From Halisarca cf. caerulea (taxonomy: Eukaryota > Porifera > Demospongiae > Chondrillida > Halisarcidae), in NCBI GenBank assembly GCA_963170055.1, contig CAUJGJ010000287.1:489901-553900 (forward strand): a DNA stretch of 64,000 nucleotides, read 5' to 3'. Position 1 is the first letter of the stretch, and every line of letters starts with the position of its first letter. Under the pieces are notes generated by a model that was not told the origin of the DNA, ran no database searches, and was given only the letters and a program-made list of their open reading frames with translations. A program made the translations under genes and the position numbers. This document shows positions 49,901 to 63,400 of this stretch, piece by piece.

Positions 49901-50679
49901 GTTAACATTTTGAAGAGACTTTGGAATAGTTGTTTAAGCTGAAATTTGCATTGAATGAAAGTTACTTTCTTCACATTTTAAGAAATTTGCAACTTTGGCA
50001 ATTTTATTCTTATGATAAAATTAAAATTACCACCGTTAACATTTTTAAGAGACTTTGGAATAGTTGTTTAAGCTGAAATTTGCATTAAATGAAAGTTACT
50101 TTGTTCACATTTTAAGAAATTTGCAACTTTGGCAATTTTATTCTTATGATAAAATTAAAATTACCAGCGTTAACATTTTCAAGAGACTTTGGAATAGTTG
50201 TTTAAGCTGAAATTTGCATTAAATGAAAGTTACTTTCTTCACATTTTAAGAAATTTGCAACTTTGGCAATTTTATTCTTATGATAAAATTAAAATTACCA
50301 GCGTTGACATTTTTAAGAGACTTTGGAATAGTTGTTTAAGCTGAAATTTGCATTAAATGAAAGTTACTTTCTTCACATTTTAAGAAATTTGCAACTTTGG
50401 CAATTTTATTCTTATCATAAAATTAAAATTACCAGCGTTAACATTTTCAAGAGACTTTGGAATAGTTGTTTAAGCTGAAATTTGCATTAAATGAAAGTTA
50501 CTTTGTTCACATTTTAAGAAATTTGCAACTTTGGCAATTTTATTCTTATGATAAAATTAAAATTACCACCGTTAACATTTTTAAGAGACTTTGGAATAGT
50601 TGTTTAAGCTGAAATTTGCATTAAATGAAAGTTACTTTCTTCACATTTTAAGAAATTTGCAACTTTGGCAATTTTATTC

Positions 50680-52830
50680 TTATCATAATCATAAAATTAC
50701 CACCGTTAACATTTTTAAGAGACTTTGGAATAGTTGTTTAAGCTGAAATTTGCATTAAATGAAAGTTACTTTGTTCACATTTTAAGAAATTTGCAACTTT
50801 GGCAATTTTATTCTTATCATAAAATTAAAATTACCACCGTTAACATTTTCAAGAGACTTTGGAATAGTTGTTTAAGCTGAAATTTGCATTAAATGAAAGT
50901 TACTTTCTTCACATTTTAAGAAATTTGCAACTTTGGCAATTTTATTCTTATGATAAAATTAAAATTACCAGCGTTAACATTTTCAAGAGACTTTGGAATA
51001 GTTGTTTAAGCTGAAATTTGCATTAAATGAAAGTTACTTTCTTCACATTTTAAGAAATTTGCAACTTTGGCAATTTTATTCTTATGATAAAATTAAAATT
51101 ACCACCGTTAACATTTTTAAGAGACTTTGGAATAGTTGTTTAAGCTGAAATTTGCATTAAATGAAAGTTACTTTGTTCACATTTTAAGAAATTTGCAACT
51201 TTGGCAATTTTATTCTTATCATAATCATAAAATTACCACCGTTAACATTTTTAAGAGACTTTGGAATAGTTGTTTAAGCTGAAATTTGCATTAAATGAAA
51301 GTTACTTTCTTCACATTTTAAGAAATTTGCAACTTTGGCAATTTTATTCTTATGATAAAATTAAAATTACCAGCGTTGACATTTTCAAGAGACTTTGGAA
51401 TAGTTGTTTAAGCTGAAATTTGCATTAAATGAAAGTTACTTTGTTCACATTTTAAGAAATTTGCAACTTTGGCAATTTTATTCTTATGATAAAATTAAAA
51501 TTACCACCGTTAACATTTTTAAGAGACTTTGGAATAGTTGTTTAAGCTGAAATTTGCATTAAATGAAAGTTACTTTCTTCACATTTTAAGAAATTTGCAA
51601 CTTTGGCAATTTTATTCTTATGATAAAATTAAAATTACCAGCGTTAACATTTTCAAGAGACTTTGGAATAGTTGTTTAAGCTGAAATTTGCATTAAATGA
51701 AAGTTACTTTGTTCACATTTTAAGAAATTTGCAACTTTGGCAATTTTATTCTTATCATAATCATAAAATTACCACCGTTAACATTTTTAAGAGACTTTGG
51801 AATAGTTGTTTAAGCTGAAATTTGCATTAAATGAAAGTTACTTTGTTCACATTTTAAGAAATTTGCAACTTTGGCAATTTTATTCTTATCATAAAATTAA
51901 AATTACCACCGTTAACATTTTCAAGAGACTTTGGAATAGTTGTTTAAGCTGAAATTTGCATTAAATGAAAGTTACTTTCTTCACATTTTAAGAAATTTGC
52001 AACTTTGGCAATTTTATTCTTATGATAAAATTAAAATTACCAGCGTTAACATTTTCAAGAGACTTTGGAATAGTTGTTTAAGCTGAAATTTGCATTAAAT
52101 GAAAGTTACTTTGTTCACATTTTAAGAAATTTGCAACTTTGGCAATTTTATTCTTATGATAAAATTAAAATTACCACCGTTAACATTTTTAAGAGACTTT
52201 GGAATAGTTGTTTAAGCTGAAATTTGCATTAAATGAAAGTTACTTTGTTCACATTTTAAGAAATTTGCAACTTTGGCAATTTTATTCTTATCATAATCAT
52301 AAAATTACCACCGTTAACATTTTTAAGAGACTTTGGAATAGTTGTTTAAGCTGAAATTTGCATTAAATGAAAGTTACTTTCTTCACATTTTAAGAAATTT
52401 GCAACTTTGGCAATTTTATTCTTATGATAAAATTAAAATTACCAGCGTTGACATTTTCAAGAGACTTTGGAATAGTTGTTTAAGCTGAAATTTGCATTAA
52501 ATGAAAGTTACTTTGTTCACATTTTAAGAAATTTGCAACTTTGGCAATTTTATTCTTATGATAAAATTAAAATTACCACCGTTAACATTTTTAAGAGACT
52601 TTGGAATAGTTGTTTAAGCTGAAATTTGCATTAAATGAAAGTTACTTTCTTCACATTTTAAGAAATTTGCAACTTTGGCAATTTTATTCTTATCATAAAA
52701 TTAAAATTACCACCGTTAACATTTTTAAGAGACTTTGGAATAGTTGTTTAAGCTGAAATTTGCATTAAATGAAAGTTACTTTGTTCACATTTTAAGAAAT
52801 TTGCAACTTTGGCAATTTTATTCTTATCAT
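50680..52830 (+). repeat. 8-monomer (1,072-bp) higher-order duplication
   Basis: Ordered variant types from 50681 are repeated from 51753. CAGCGTTGAC-type changes at 51378 and 52450 are 1,072 bp apart, and TATCATAATCAT occurs every four monomers (50681, 51217, 51753, 52289). Confidence 0.8.
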
Positions 52831-53219
52831 AAAATTAAAATTACCACCGTTAACATTTTCAAGAGACTTTGGAATAGTTGTTTAAGCTGAAATTTGCATT
52901 AAATGAAAGTTACTTTCTTCACATTTTAAGAAATTTGCAACTTTGGCAATTTTATTCTTATGATAAAATTAAAATTACCAGCGTTAACATTTTCAAGAGA
53001 CTTTGGAATAGTTGTTTAAGCTGAAATTTGCATTAAATGAAAGTTACTTTGTTCACATTTTAAGAAATTTGCAACTTTGGCAATTTTATTCTTATGATAA
53101 AATTAAAATTACCACCGTTAACATTTTTAAGAGACTTTGGAATAGTTGTTTAAGCTGAAATTTGCATTAAATGAAAGTTACTTTGTTCACATTTTAAGAA
53201 ATTTGCAACTTTGGCAATT

Positions 53220-56200
53220 TTATTCTTATCATAATCATAAAATTACCACCGTTAACATTTTTAAGAGACTTTGGAATAGTTGTTTAAGCTGAAATTTGCA
53301 TTAAATGAAAGTTACTTTGTTCACATTTTAAGAAATTTGCAACTTTGGCAATTTTATTCTTATCATAAAATTAAAATTTCCACCGTTAACATTTTTAAGA
53401 GACTTTGGAATAGTTGTTTAAGCTGAAATTTGCATTAAATGAAAGTTACTTTGTTCACATTTTAAGAAATTTGCAACTTTGGCAATTTTATTCTTATCAT
53501 AAAATTAAAATTACCACCGTTAACATTTTTAAGAGACTTTGGAATAGTTGTTTAAGCTGAAATTTGCATTAAATGAAAGTTACTTTCTTCACATTTTAAG
53601 AAATTTGCAACTTTGGCAATTTTATTCTTATGATAAAATTAAAATTACCAGCGTTAACATTTTCAAGAGACTTTGGAATAGTTGTTTAAGCTGAAATTTG
53701 CATTGAATGAAAGTTACTTTCTTCACATTTTAAGAAATTTGCAACTTTGGCAATTTTATTCTTATCATAAAATTAAAATTACCACCGTTAACATTTTTAA
53801 GAGACTTTGGAATAGTTGTTTAAGCTGAAATTTGCATTAAATGAAAGTTACTTTCTTCACATTTTAAGGAATTTGCAACTTTGGCAATTTTATTCTTATG
53901 ATAAAATTAAAATTACCAGCGTTAACATTTTGAAGAGACTTTGGAATAGTTGTTTAAGCTGAAATTTGCATTAAATGAAAGTTACTTTCTTCACATTTTA
54001 AGAAATTTGCAACTTTGGCAATTTTATTCTTATGATAAAATTAAAATTACCAGCGTTAACATTTTCAAGAGACTTTGGAATAGTTGTTTAAGCTGAAATT
54101 TGCATTAAATGAAAGTTACTTTCTTCACATTTTAAGAAATTTGCAACTTTGGCAATTTTATTCTTATGATAAAATTAAAATTACCAGCGTTGACATTTTT
54201 AAGAGACTTTGGAATAGTTGTTTAAGCTGAAATTTGCATTAAATGAAAGTTACTTTGTTCACATTTTAAGAAATTTGCAACTTTGGCAATTTTATTCTTA
54301 TGATAAAATTAAAATTACCACCGTTAACATTTTTAAGAGACTTTGGAATAGTTGTTTAAGCTGAAATTTGCATTAAATGAAAGTTACTTTCTTCACATTT
54401 TAAGAAATTTGCAACTTTGGCAATTTTATTCTTATCATAAAATTAAAATTACCACCGTTAACATTTTTAAGAGACTTTGGAATAGTTGTTTAAGCTGAAA
54501 TTTGCATTAAATGAAAGTTACTTTGTTCACATTTTAAGAAATTTGCAACTTTGGCAATTTTATTCTTATCATAAAATTAAAATTACCACCGTTAACATTT
54601 TCAAGAGACTTTGGAATAGTTGTTTAAGCTGAAATTTGCATTAAATGAAAGTTACTTTCTTCACATTTTAAGAAATTTGCAACTTTGGCAATTTTATTCT
54701 TATGATAAAATTAAAATTACCAGCGTTAACATTTTCAAGAGACTTTGGAATAGTTGTTTAAGCTGAAATTTGCATTAAATGAAAGTTACTTTGTTCACAT
54801 TTTAAGAAATTTGCAACTTTGGCAATTTTATTCTTATGATAAAATTAAAATTACCACCGTTAACATTTTTAAGAGACTTTGGAATAGTTGTTTAAGCTGA
54901 AATTTGCATTAAATGAAAGTTACTTTGTTCACATTTTAAGAAATTTGCAACTTTGGCAATTTTATTCTTATCATAATCATAAAATTACCACCGTTAACAT
55001 TTTTAAGAGACTTTGGAATAGTTGTTTAAGCTGAAATTTGCATTAAATGAAAGTTACTTTGTTCACATTTTAAGAAATTTGCAACTTTGGCAATTTTATT
55101 CTTATCATAAAATTAAAATTTCCACCGTTAACATTTTTAAGAGACTTTGGAATAGTTGTTTAAGCTGAAATTTGCATTAAATGAAAGTTACTTTGTTCAC
55201 ATTTTAAGAAATTTGCAACTTTGGCAATTTTATTCTTATCATAAAATTAAAATTACCACCGTTAACATTTTTAAGAGACTTTGGAATAGTTGTTTAAGCT
55301 GAAATTTGCATTAAATGAAAGTTACTTTCTTCACATTTTAAGAAATTTGCAACTTTGGCAATTTTATTCTTATGATAAAATTAAAATTACCAGCGTTAAC
55401 ATTTTCAAGAGACTTTGGAATAGTTGTTTAAGCTGAAATTTGCATTGAATGAAAGTTACTTTCTTCACATTTTAAGAAATTTGCAACTTTGGCAATTTTA
55501 TTCTTATCATAAAATTAAAATTACCACCGTTAACATTTTTAAGAGACTTTGGAATAGTTGTTTAAGCTGAAATTTGCATTAAATGAAAGTTACTTTCTTC
55601 ACATTTTAAGGAATTTGCAACTTTGGCAATTTTATTCTTATGATAAAATTAAAATTACCAGCGTTAACATTTTGAAGAGACTTTGGAATAGTTGTTTAAG
55701 CTGAAATTTGCATTAAATGAAAGTTACTTTCTTCACATTTTAAGAAATTTGCAACTTTGGCAATTTTATTCTTATGATAAAATTAAAATTACCACCGTTA
55801 ACATTTTTAAGAGACTTTGGAATAGTTGTTTAAGCTGAAATTTGCATTAAATGAAAGTTACTTTGTTCACATTTTAAGAAATTTGCAACTTTGGCAATTT
55901 TATTCTTATGATAAAATTAAAATTACCAGCGTTAACATTTTCAAGAGACTTTGGAATAGTTGTTTAAGCTGAAATTTGCATTAAATGAAAGTTACTTTCT
56001 TCACATTTTAAGAAATTTGCAACTTTGGCAATTTTATTCTTATGATAAAATTAAAATTACCAGCGTTGACATTTTTAAGAGACTTTGGAATAGTTGTTTA
56101 AGCTGAAATTTGCATTAAATGAAAGTTACTTTGTTCACATTTTAAGAAATTTGCAACTTTGGCAATTTTATTCTTATGATAAAATTAAAATTACCACCGT

Positions 56201-56700
56201 TAACATTTTTAAGAGACTTTGGAATAGTTGTTTAAGCTGAAATTTGCATTAAATGAAAGTTACTTTCTTCACATTTTAAGAAATTTGCAACTTTGGCAAT
56301 TTTATTCTTATCATAAAATTAAAATTACCACCGTTAACATTTTTAAGAGACTTTGGAATAGTTGTTTAAGCTGAAATTTGCATTAAATGAAAGTTACTTT
56401 GTTCACATTTTAAGAAATTTGCAACTTTGGCAATTTTATTCTTATCATAAAATTAAAATTACCACCGTTAACATTTTCAAGAGACTTTGGAATAGTTGTT
56501 TAAGCTGAAATTTGCATTAAATGAAAGTTACTTTCTTCACATTTTAAGAAATTTGCAACTTTGGCAATTTTATTCTTATGATAAAATTAAAATTACCACC
56601 GTTAACATTTTTAAGAGACTTTGGAATAGTTGTTTAAGCTGAAATTTGCATTAAATGAAAGTTACTTTCTTCACATTTTAAGAAATTTGCAACTTTGGCA
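53220..56700 (+). repeat. 13-monomer (1,742-bp) higher-order duplication with one inserted monomer
   Basis: TATCATAATCAT at 53227/54969, CATTGAATG at 53705/55447 and TTAAGGAATTT at 53869/55611 are all 1,742 bp apart. The next marker, GCGTTGAC, lies at 54192/56068, which is 14 monomers, so the second copy gained one monomer in between. Confidence 0.8.
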
Positions 56701-58019
56701 ATTTTATTCTTATGATAAAATTAAAATTACCAGCGTTAACATTTTGAAGAGACTTTGGAATAGTTGTTTAAGCTGAAATTTGCATTAAATGAAAGTTACT
56801 TTCTTCACATTTTAAGAAATTTGCAACTTTGGCAATTTCATTCTTATGATAAAATTAAAATTACCACCGTTAACATTTTCAAGAGACTTTGGAATAGTTG
56901 TTTAAGCTGAAATTTGCATTAAATGAAAGTTACTTTCTTCACATTTTAAGAAATTTGCAACTTTGGCAATTTTATTCTTATGATAAAATTAAAATTACCA
57001 GCGTTAACATTTTCAAGAGACTTTGGAATAGTTGTTTAAGCTGAAATTTGCATTAAATGAAAGTTACTTTCTTCACATTTTAAGAAATTTGCAACTTTGG
57101 CAATTTTATTCTTATGATAAAATTAAAATTACCAGCGTTGACATTTTTAAGAGACTTTGGAATAGTTGTTTAAGCTGAAATTTGCATTAAATGAAAGTTA
57201 CTTTGTTCACATTTTAAGAAATTTGCAACTTTGGCAATTTTATTCTTATGATAAAATTAAAATTACCACCGTTAACATTTTTAAGAGACTTTGGAATAGT
57301 TGTTTAAGCTGAAATTTGCATTAAATGAAAGTTACTTTCTTCACATTTTAAGAAATTTGCAACTTTGGCAATTTTATTCTTATGATAAAATTAAAATTAC
57401 CACCGTTAACATTTTTAAGAGACTTTGGAATAGTTGTTTAAGCTGAAATTTGCATTAAATGAAAGTTACTTTGTTCACATTTTAAGAAATTTGCAACTTT
57501 GGCAATTTTATTCTTATCATAAAATTAAAATTACCACCGTTAACATTTTTAAGAGACTTTGGAATAGTTGTTTAAGCTGAAATTTGCATTAAATGAAAGT
57601 TACTTTCTTCACATTTTAAGAAATTTGCAACTTTGGCAATTTTATTCTTATGATAAAATTAAAATTACCACCGTTAACATTTTTAAGAGACTTTGGAATA
57701 GTTGTTTAAGCTGAAATTTGCATTAAATGAAAGTTACTTTCTTCACATTTTAAGAAATTTGCAACTTTGGCAATTTTATTCTTATGATAAAATTAAAATT
57801 ACCACCGTTAACATTTTTAAGAGACTTTGGAATAGTTGTTTAAGCTGAAATTTGCATTAAATGAAAGTTACTTTGTTCACATTTTAAGAAATTTGCAACT
57901 TTGGCAATTTTATTCTTATCATAAAATTAAAATTACCACCGTTAACATTTTTAAGAGACTTTGGAATAGTTGTTTAAGCTGAAATTTGCATTAAATGAAA
58001 GTTACTTTCTTCACATTTT

Positions 58020-60400
58020 AAGAAATTTGCAACTTTGGCAATTTTATTCTTATGATAAAATTTAAATTACCACCGTTAACATTTTTAAGAGACTTTGGAA
58101 TAGTTGTTTAAGCTGAAATTTGCATTAAATGAAAGTTACTTTCTTCACATTTTAAGAAATTTGCAACTTTGGCAATTTTATTCTTATGATAAAATTAAAA
58201 TTACCACCGTTAACATTTTTAAGAGACTTTGGAATAGTTGTTTAAGCTGAAATTTGCATTAAATGAAAGTTACTTTCTTCACATTTTAAGAAATTTGCAA
58301 CTTTGGCAATTTTATTCTTATCATAAAATTAAAATTACCACCGTTAATATTTTTAAGAGACTTTGGAATAGTTGTTTAAGCTGAAATTTGCATTAAATGA
58401 AAGTTACTTTGTTCACATTTTAAGAAATTTGCAACTTTGGCAATTTTATTCTTATGATAAAATTAAAATTACCACCGTTAACATTTTTAAGAGACTTTGG
58501 AATAGTTGTTTAAGCTGAAATTTGCATTAAATGAAAGTTACTTTGTTCACATTTTAAGAAATTTGCAACTTTGGCAATTTTATTCTTATCATAAAATTAA
58601 AATTACCACCGTTAACATTTTTAAGAGACTTTGGAATAGTTGTTTAAGCTGAAATTTGCATTAAATGAAAGTTACTTTCTTCACATTTTAAGAAATTTGC
58701 AACTTTGGCAATTTTATTCTTATGATAAAATTAAAATTACCACCGTTAACATTTTTAAGAGACTTTGGAATAGTTGTTTAAGCTGAAATTTGCATTAAAT
58801 GAAAGTTACTTTGTTCACATTTTAAGAAATTTGCAACTTTGGCAATTTTATTCTTATCATAAAATTAAAATTACCACCGTTAACATTTTTAAGAGACTTT
58901 GGAATAGTTGTTTAAGCTGAAATTTGCATTAAATGAAAGTTACTTTCTTCACATTTTAAGAAATTTGCAACTTTGGCAATTTTATTCTTATGATAAAATT
59001 AAAATTACCACCGTTAACATTTTTAAGAGACTTTGGAATAGTTGTTTAAGCTGAAATTTGCATTAAATGAAAGTTACTTTCTTCACATTTTAAGAAATTT
59101 GCAACTTTGGCAATTTTATTCTTATGATAAAATTAAAATTACCACCGTTAACATTTTTAAGAGACTTTGGAATAGTTGTTTAAGCTGAAATTTGCATTAA
59201 ATGAAAGTTACTTTGTTCACATTTTAAGAAATTTGCAACTTTGGCAATTTTATTCTTATCATAAAATTAAAATTACCACCGTTAACATTTTTAAGAGACT
59301 TTGGAATAGTTGTTTAAGCTGAAATTTGCATTAAATGAAAGTTACTTTCTTCACATTTTAAGAAATTTGCAACTTTGGCAATTTTATTCTTATGATAAAA
59401 TTTAAATTACCACCGTTAACATTTTTAAGAGACTTTGGAATAGTTGTTTAAGCTGAAATTTGCATTAAATGAAAGTTACTTTCTTCACATTTTAAGAAAT
59501 TTGCAACTTTGGCAATTTTATTCTTATGATAAAATTAAAATTACCACCGTTAACATTTTTAAGAGACTTTGGAATAGTTGTTTAAGCTGAAATTTGCATT
59601 AAATGAAAGTTACTTTCTTCACATTTTAAGAAATTTGCAACTTTGGCAATTTTATTCTTATCATAAAATTAAAATTACCACCGTTAATATTTTTAAGAGA
59701 CTTTGGAATAGTTGTTTAAGCTGAAATTTGCATTAAATGAAAGTTACTTTGTTCACATTTTAAGAAATTTGCAACTTTGGCAATTTTATTCTTATGATAA
59801 AATTAAAATTACCACCGTTAACATTTTTAAGAGACTTTGGAATAGTTGTTTAAGCTGAAATTTGCATTAAATGAAAGTTACTTTGTTCACATTTTAAGAA
59901 ATTTGCAACTTTGGCAATTTTATTCTTATCATAAAATTAAAATTACCACCGTTAACATTTTTAAGAGACTTTGGAATAGTTGTTTAAGCTGAAATTTGCA
60001 TTAAATGAAAGTTACTTTCTTCACATTTTAAGAAATTTGCAACTTTGGCAATTTTATTCTTATGATAAAATTTAAATTACCACCGTTAACATTTTTAAGA
60101 GACTTTGGAATAGTTGTTTAAGCTGAAATTTGCATTAAATGAAAGTTACTTTCTTCACATTTTAAGAAATTTGCAACTTTGGCAATTTTATTCTTATGAT
60201 ACAATTAAAATTACCACCGTTAACATTTTTAAGAGACTTTGGAATAGTTGTTTAAGCTGAAATTTGCATTAAATGAAAGTTACTTTCTTCACATTTTAAG
60301 AAATTTGCAACTTTGGCAATTTTATTCTTATCATAAAATTAAAATTACCACCGTTAATATTTTTAAGAGACTTTGGAATAGTTGTTTAAGCTGAAATTTG
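58020..60400 (+). repeat. 10- and 5-monomer higher-order repeats
   Basis: AAAATTTAAATTACC occurs at steps of 1,340 and 670 bp (word starts 58061, 59401, 60071) and CCGTTAATAT at 58348, 59688 and 60358, with the same steps. A 10-monomer unit was duplicated, followed by a 5-monomer step. Confidence 0.8.
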
Positions 60401-63400
60401 CATTAAATGAAAGTTACTTTGTTCACATTTTAAGAAATTTGCAACTTTGGCAATTTTATTCTTATGATAAAATTAAAATTACCACCGTTAACATTTTTAA
60501 GAGACTTTGGAATAGTTGTTTAAGCTGAAATTTGCATTAAATGAAAGTTACTTTGTTCACATTTTAAGAAATTTGCAACTTTGGCAATTTTATTCTTATC
60601 ATAAAATTAAAATTACCACCGTTAACATTTTTAAGAGACTTTGGAATAGTTGTTTAAGCTGAAATTTGCATTAAATGAAAGTTACTTTCTTCACATTTTA
60701 AGAAATTTGCAACTTTGGCAATTTTATTCTTATGATAAAATTAAAATTTCCAGCGTTAACATTTTCAAGAGACTTTAGAATAGTTGTTTAAGCTGAAATT
60801 TGCATTGAATGAAAGTTACTTTCTTCACATTTTAAGAAATTTGCAACTTTGGCAATTTTATTCTTATGATAAAATTAAAATTACCAGCGTTAACATTTTC
60901 AAGAGACTTTGGAATAGTTGTTTAAGCTGAAATTTGCATTAAATGAAAGTTACTTTCTTCACATTTTAAGAAATTTGCAACTTTGGCAATTTTATTCTTA
61001 TGATAAAATTAAAATTACCAGCGTTAACATTTTCAAGAGACTTTGGAATAGTTGTTTAAGCTGAAATTTGCATTAAATGAAAGTTACTTTCTTCACATTT
61101 TAAGAAATTTGCAACTTTGGCAATTTTATTCTTATGATAAAATTAAAATTACCACCGTTAACATTTTTAAGAGACTTTGGAATAGTTGTTTAAGCTGAAA
61201 TTTGCATTAAATGAAAGTTACTTTGTTCACATTTTAAGAAATTTGCAACTTTGGCAATTTTATTCTTATGATAAAATTAAAATTACCACCGTTAACATTT
61301 TTAAGAGACTTTGGAATAGTTGTTTAAGCTGAAATTTGCATTAAATGAAAGTTACTTTGTTCACATTTTAAGAAATTTGCAACTTTGGCAATTTTATTCT
61401 TATGATAAAATTAAAATTACCACCGTTAACATTTTTAAGAGACTTTGGAATAGTTGTTTAAGCTGAAATTTGCATTAAATGAAAGTTACTTTCTTCACAT
61501 TTTAAGAAATTTGCAACTTTGGCAATTTTATTCTTATGATAAAATTAAAATTACCACCGTTAACATTTTTAAGAGACTTTGGAATAGTTGTTTAAGCTGA
61601 AATTTGCATTAAATGAAAGTTACTTTGTTCACATTTTAAGAAATTTGCAACTTTGGCAATTTTATTCTTATGATAAAATTAAAATTACCACCGTTAACAT
61701 TTTTAAGAGACTTTGGAATAGTTGTTTAAGCTGAAATTTGCATTAAATGAAAGTTACTTTCTTCACATTTTAAGAAATTTGCAACTTTGGCAATTTTATT
61801 CTTATGATAAAATTAAAATTACCACCGTTAACATTTTGAAGAGACTTTGGAATAGTTGTTTAAGCTGAAATTTGCATTAAATGAAAGTTACTTTCTTCAC
61901 ATTTTAAGAAATTTGCAACTTTGGCAATTTTATTCTTATGATAAAATTAAAATTACCACCGTTAACATTTTCAAGAGACTTTGGAATAGTTGTTTAAGCT
62001 GAAATTTGCATTAAATGAAAGTTACTTTGTTCACATTTTAAGAAATTTGCAACTTTGGCAATTTTATTCTTATGATAAAATTAAAATTACCACCGTTAAC
62101 ATTTTGAAGAGACTTTGGAATAGTTGTTTAAGCTGAAATTTGCATTAAATGAAAGTTACTTTCTTCACATTTTAAGAAATTTGCAACTTTGGCAATTTTA
62201 TTCTTATCATAAAATTAAAATTACCACCGTTAACATTTTTAAGAGACTTTGGAATAGTTGTTTAAGCTGAAATTTGCATTAAATGAAAGTTACTTTCTTC
62301 ACATTTTAAGAAATTTGCAACTTTGGCAATTTTATTCTTATCATAAAATTAAAATTACCACCGTGAACATTTTTAAGAGACTTTGGAATAGTTGTTTAAG
62401 CTGAAATTTGCATTAAATGAAAGTTACTTTGTTCACATTTTAAGAAATTTGCAACTTTGGCAATTTTATTCTTATCATAAAATTAAAATTACCACCGTTA
62501 ACATTTTTAAGAGACTTTGGAATAGTTGTTTAAGCTGAAATTTGCATTAAATGAAAGTTACTTTCTTCACATTTTAAGAAATTTGCAACTTTGGCAATTT
62601 TATTCTTATGATAAAATTAAAATTACCACCGTTAACATTTTGAAGAGACTTTGGAATAGTTGTTTAAGCTGAAATTTGCATTAAATGAAAGTTACTTTCT
62701 TCACATTTTAAGAAATTTGCAACTTTGGCAATTTTATTCTTATGATAAAATTAAAATTACCACCGTTAACATTTTTAAGAGACTTTGGAATAGTTGTTTA
62801 AGCTGAAATTTGCATTAAATGAAAGTTACTTTGTTCACATTTTAAGAAATTTGCAACTTTGGCAATTTTATTCTTATGATAAAATTAAAATTTCCACCGT
62901 TAACATTTTCAAGAGACTTTGGAATAGTTGTTTAAGCTGAAATTTGCATTAAATGAAAGTTACTTTCTTCACATTTTAAGAAATTTGCAACTTTGGCAAT
63001 TTTATTCTTATGATAAAATTAAAATTACCACCGTTAACATTTTGAAGAGACTTTGGAATAGTTGTTTAAGCTGAAATTTGCATTAAATGAAAGTTACTTT
63101 CTTCACATTTTAAGAAATTTGCAACTTTGGCAATTTTATTCTTATGATAAAATTAAAATTACCACCGTTAACATTTTCAAGAGACTTTGGAATAGTTGTT
63201 TAAGCTGAAATTTGCATTAAATGAAAGTTACTTTGTTCACATTTTAAGAAATTTGCAACTTTGGCAATTTTATTCTTATCATAAAATTAAAATTTCCACC
63301 GTTAACATTTTTAAGAGACTTTGGAATAGTTGTTTAAGCTGAAATTTGCATTAAATGAAAGTTACTTTCTTCACATTTTAAGAAATTTGCAACTTTGGCA

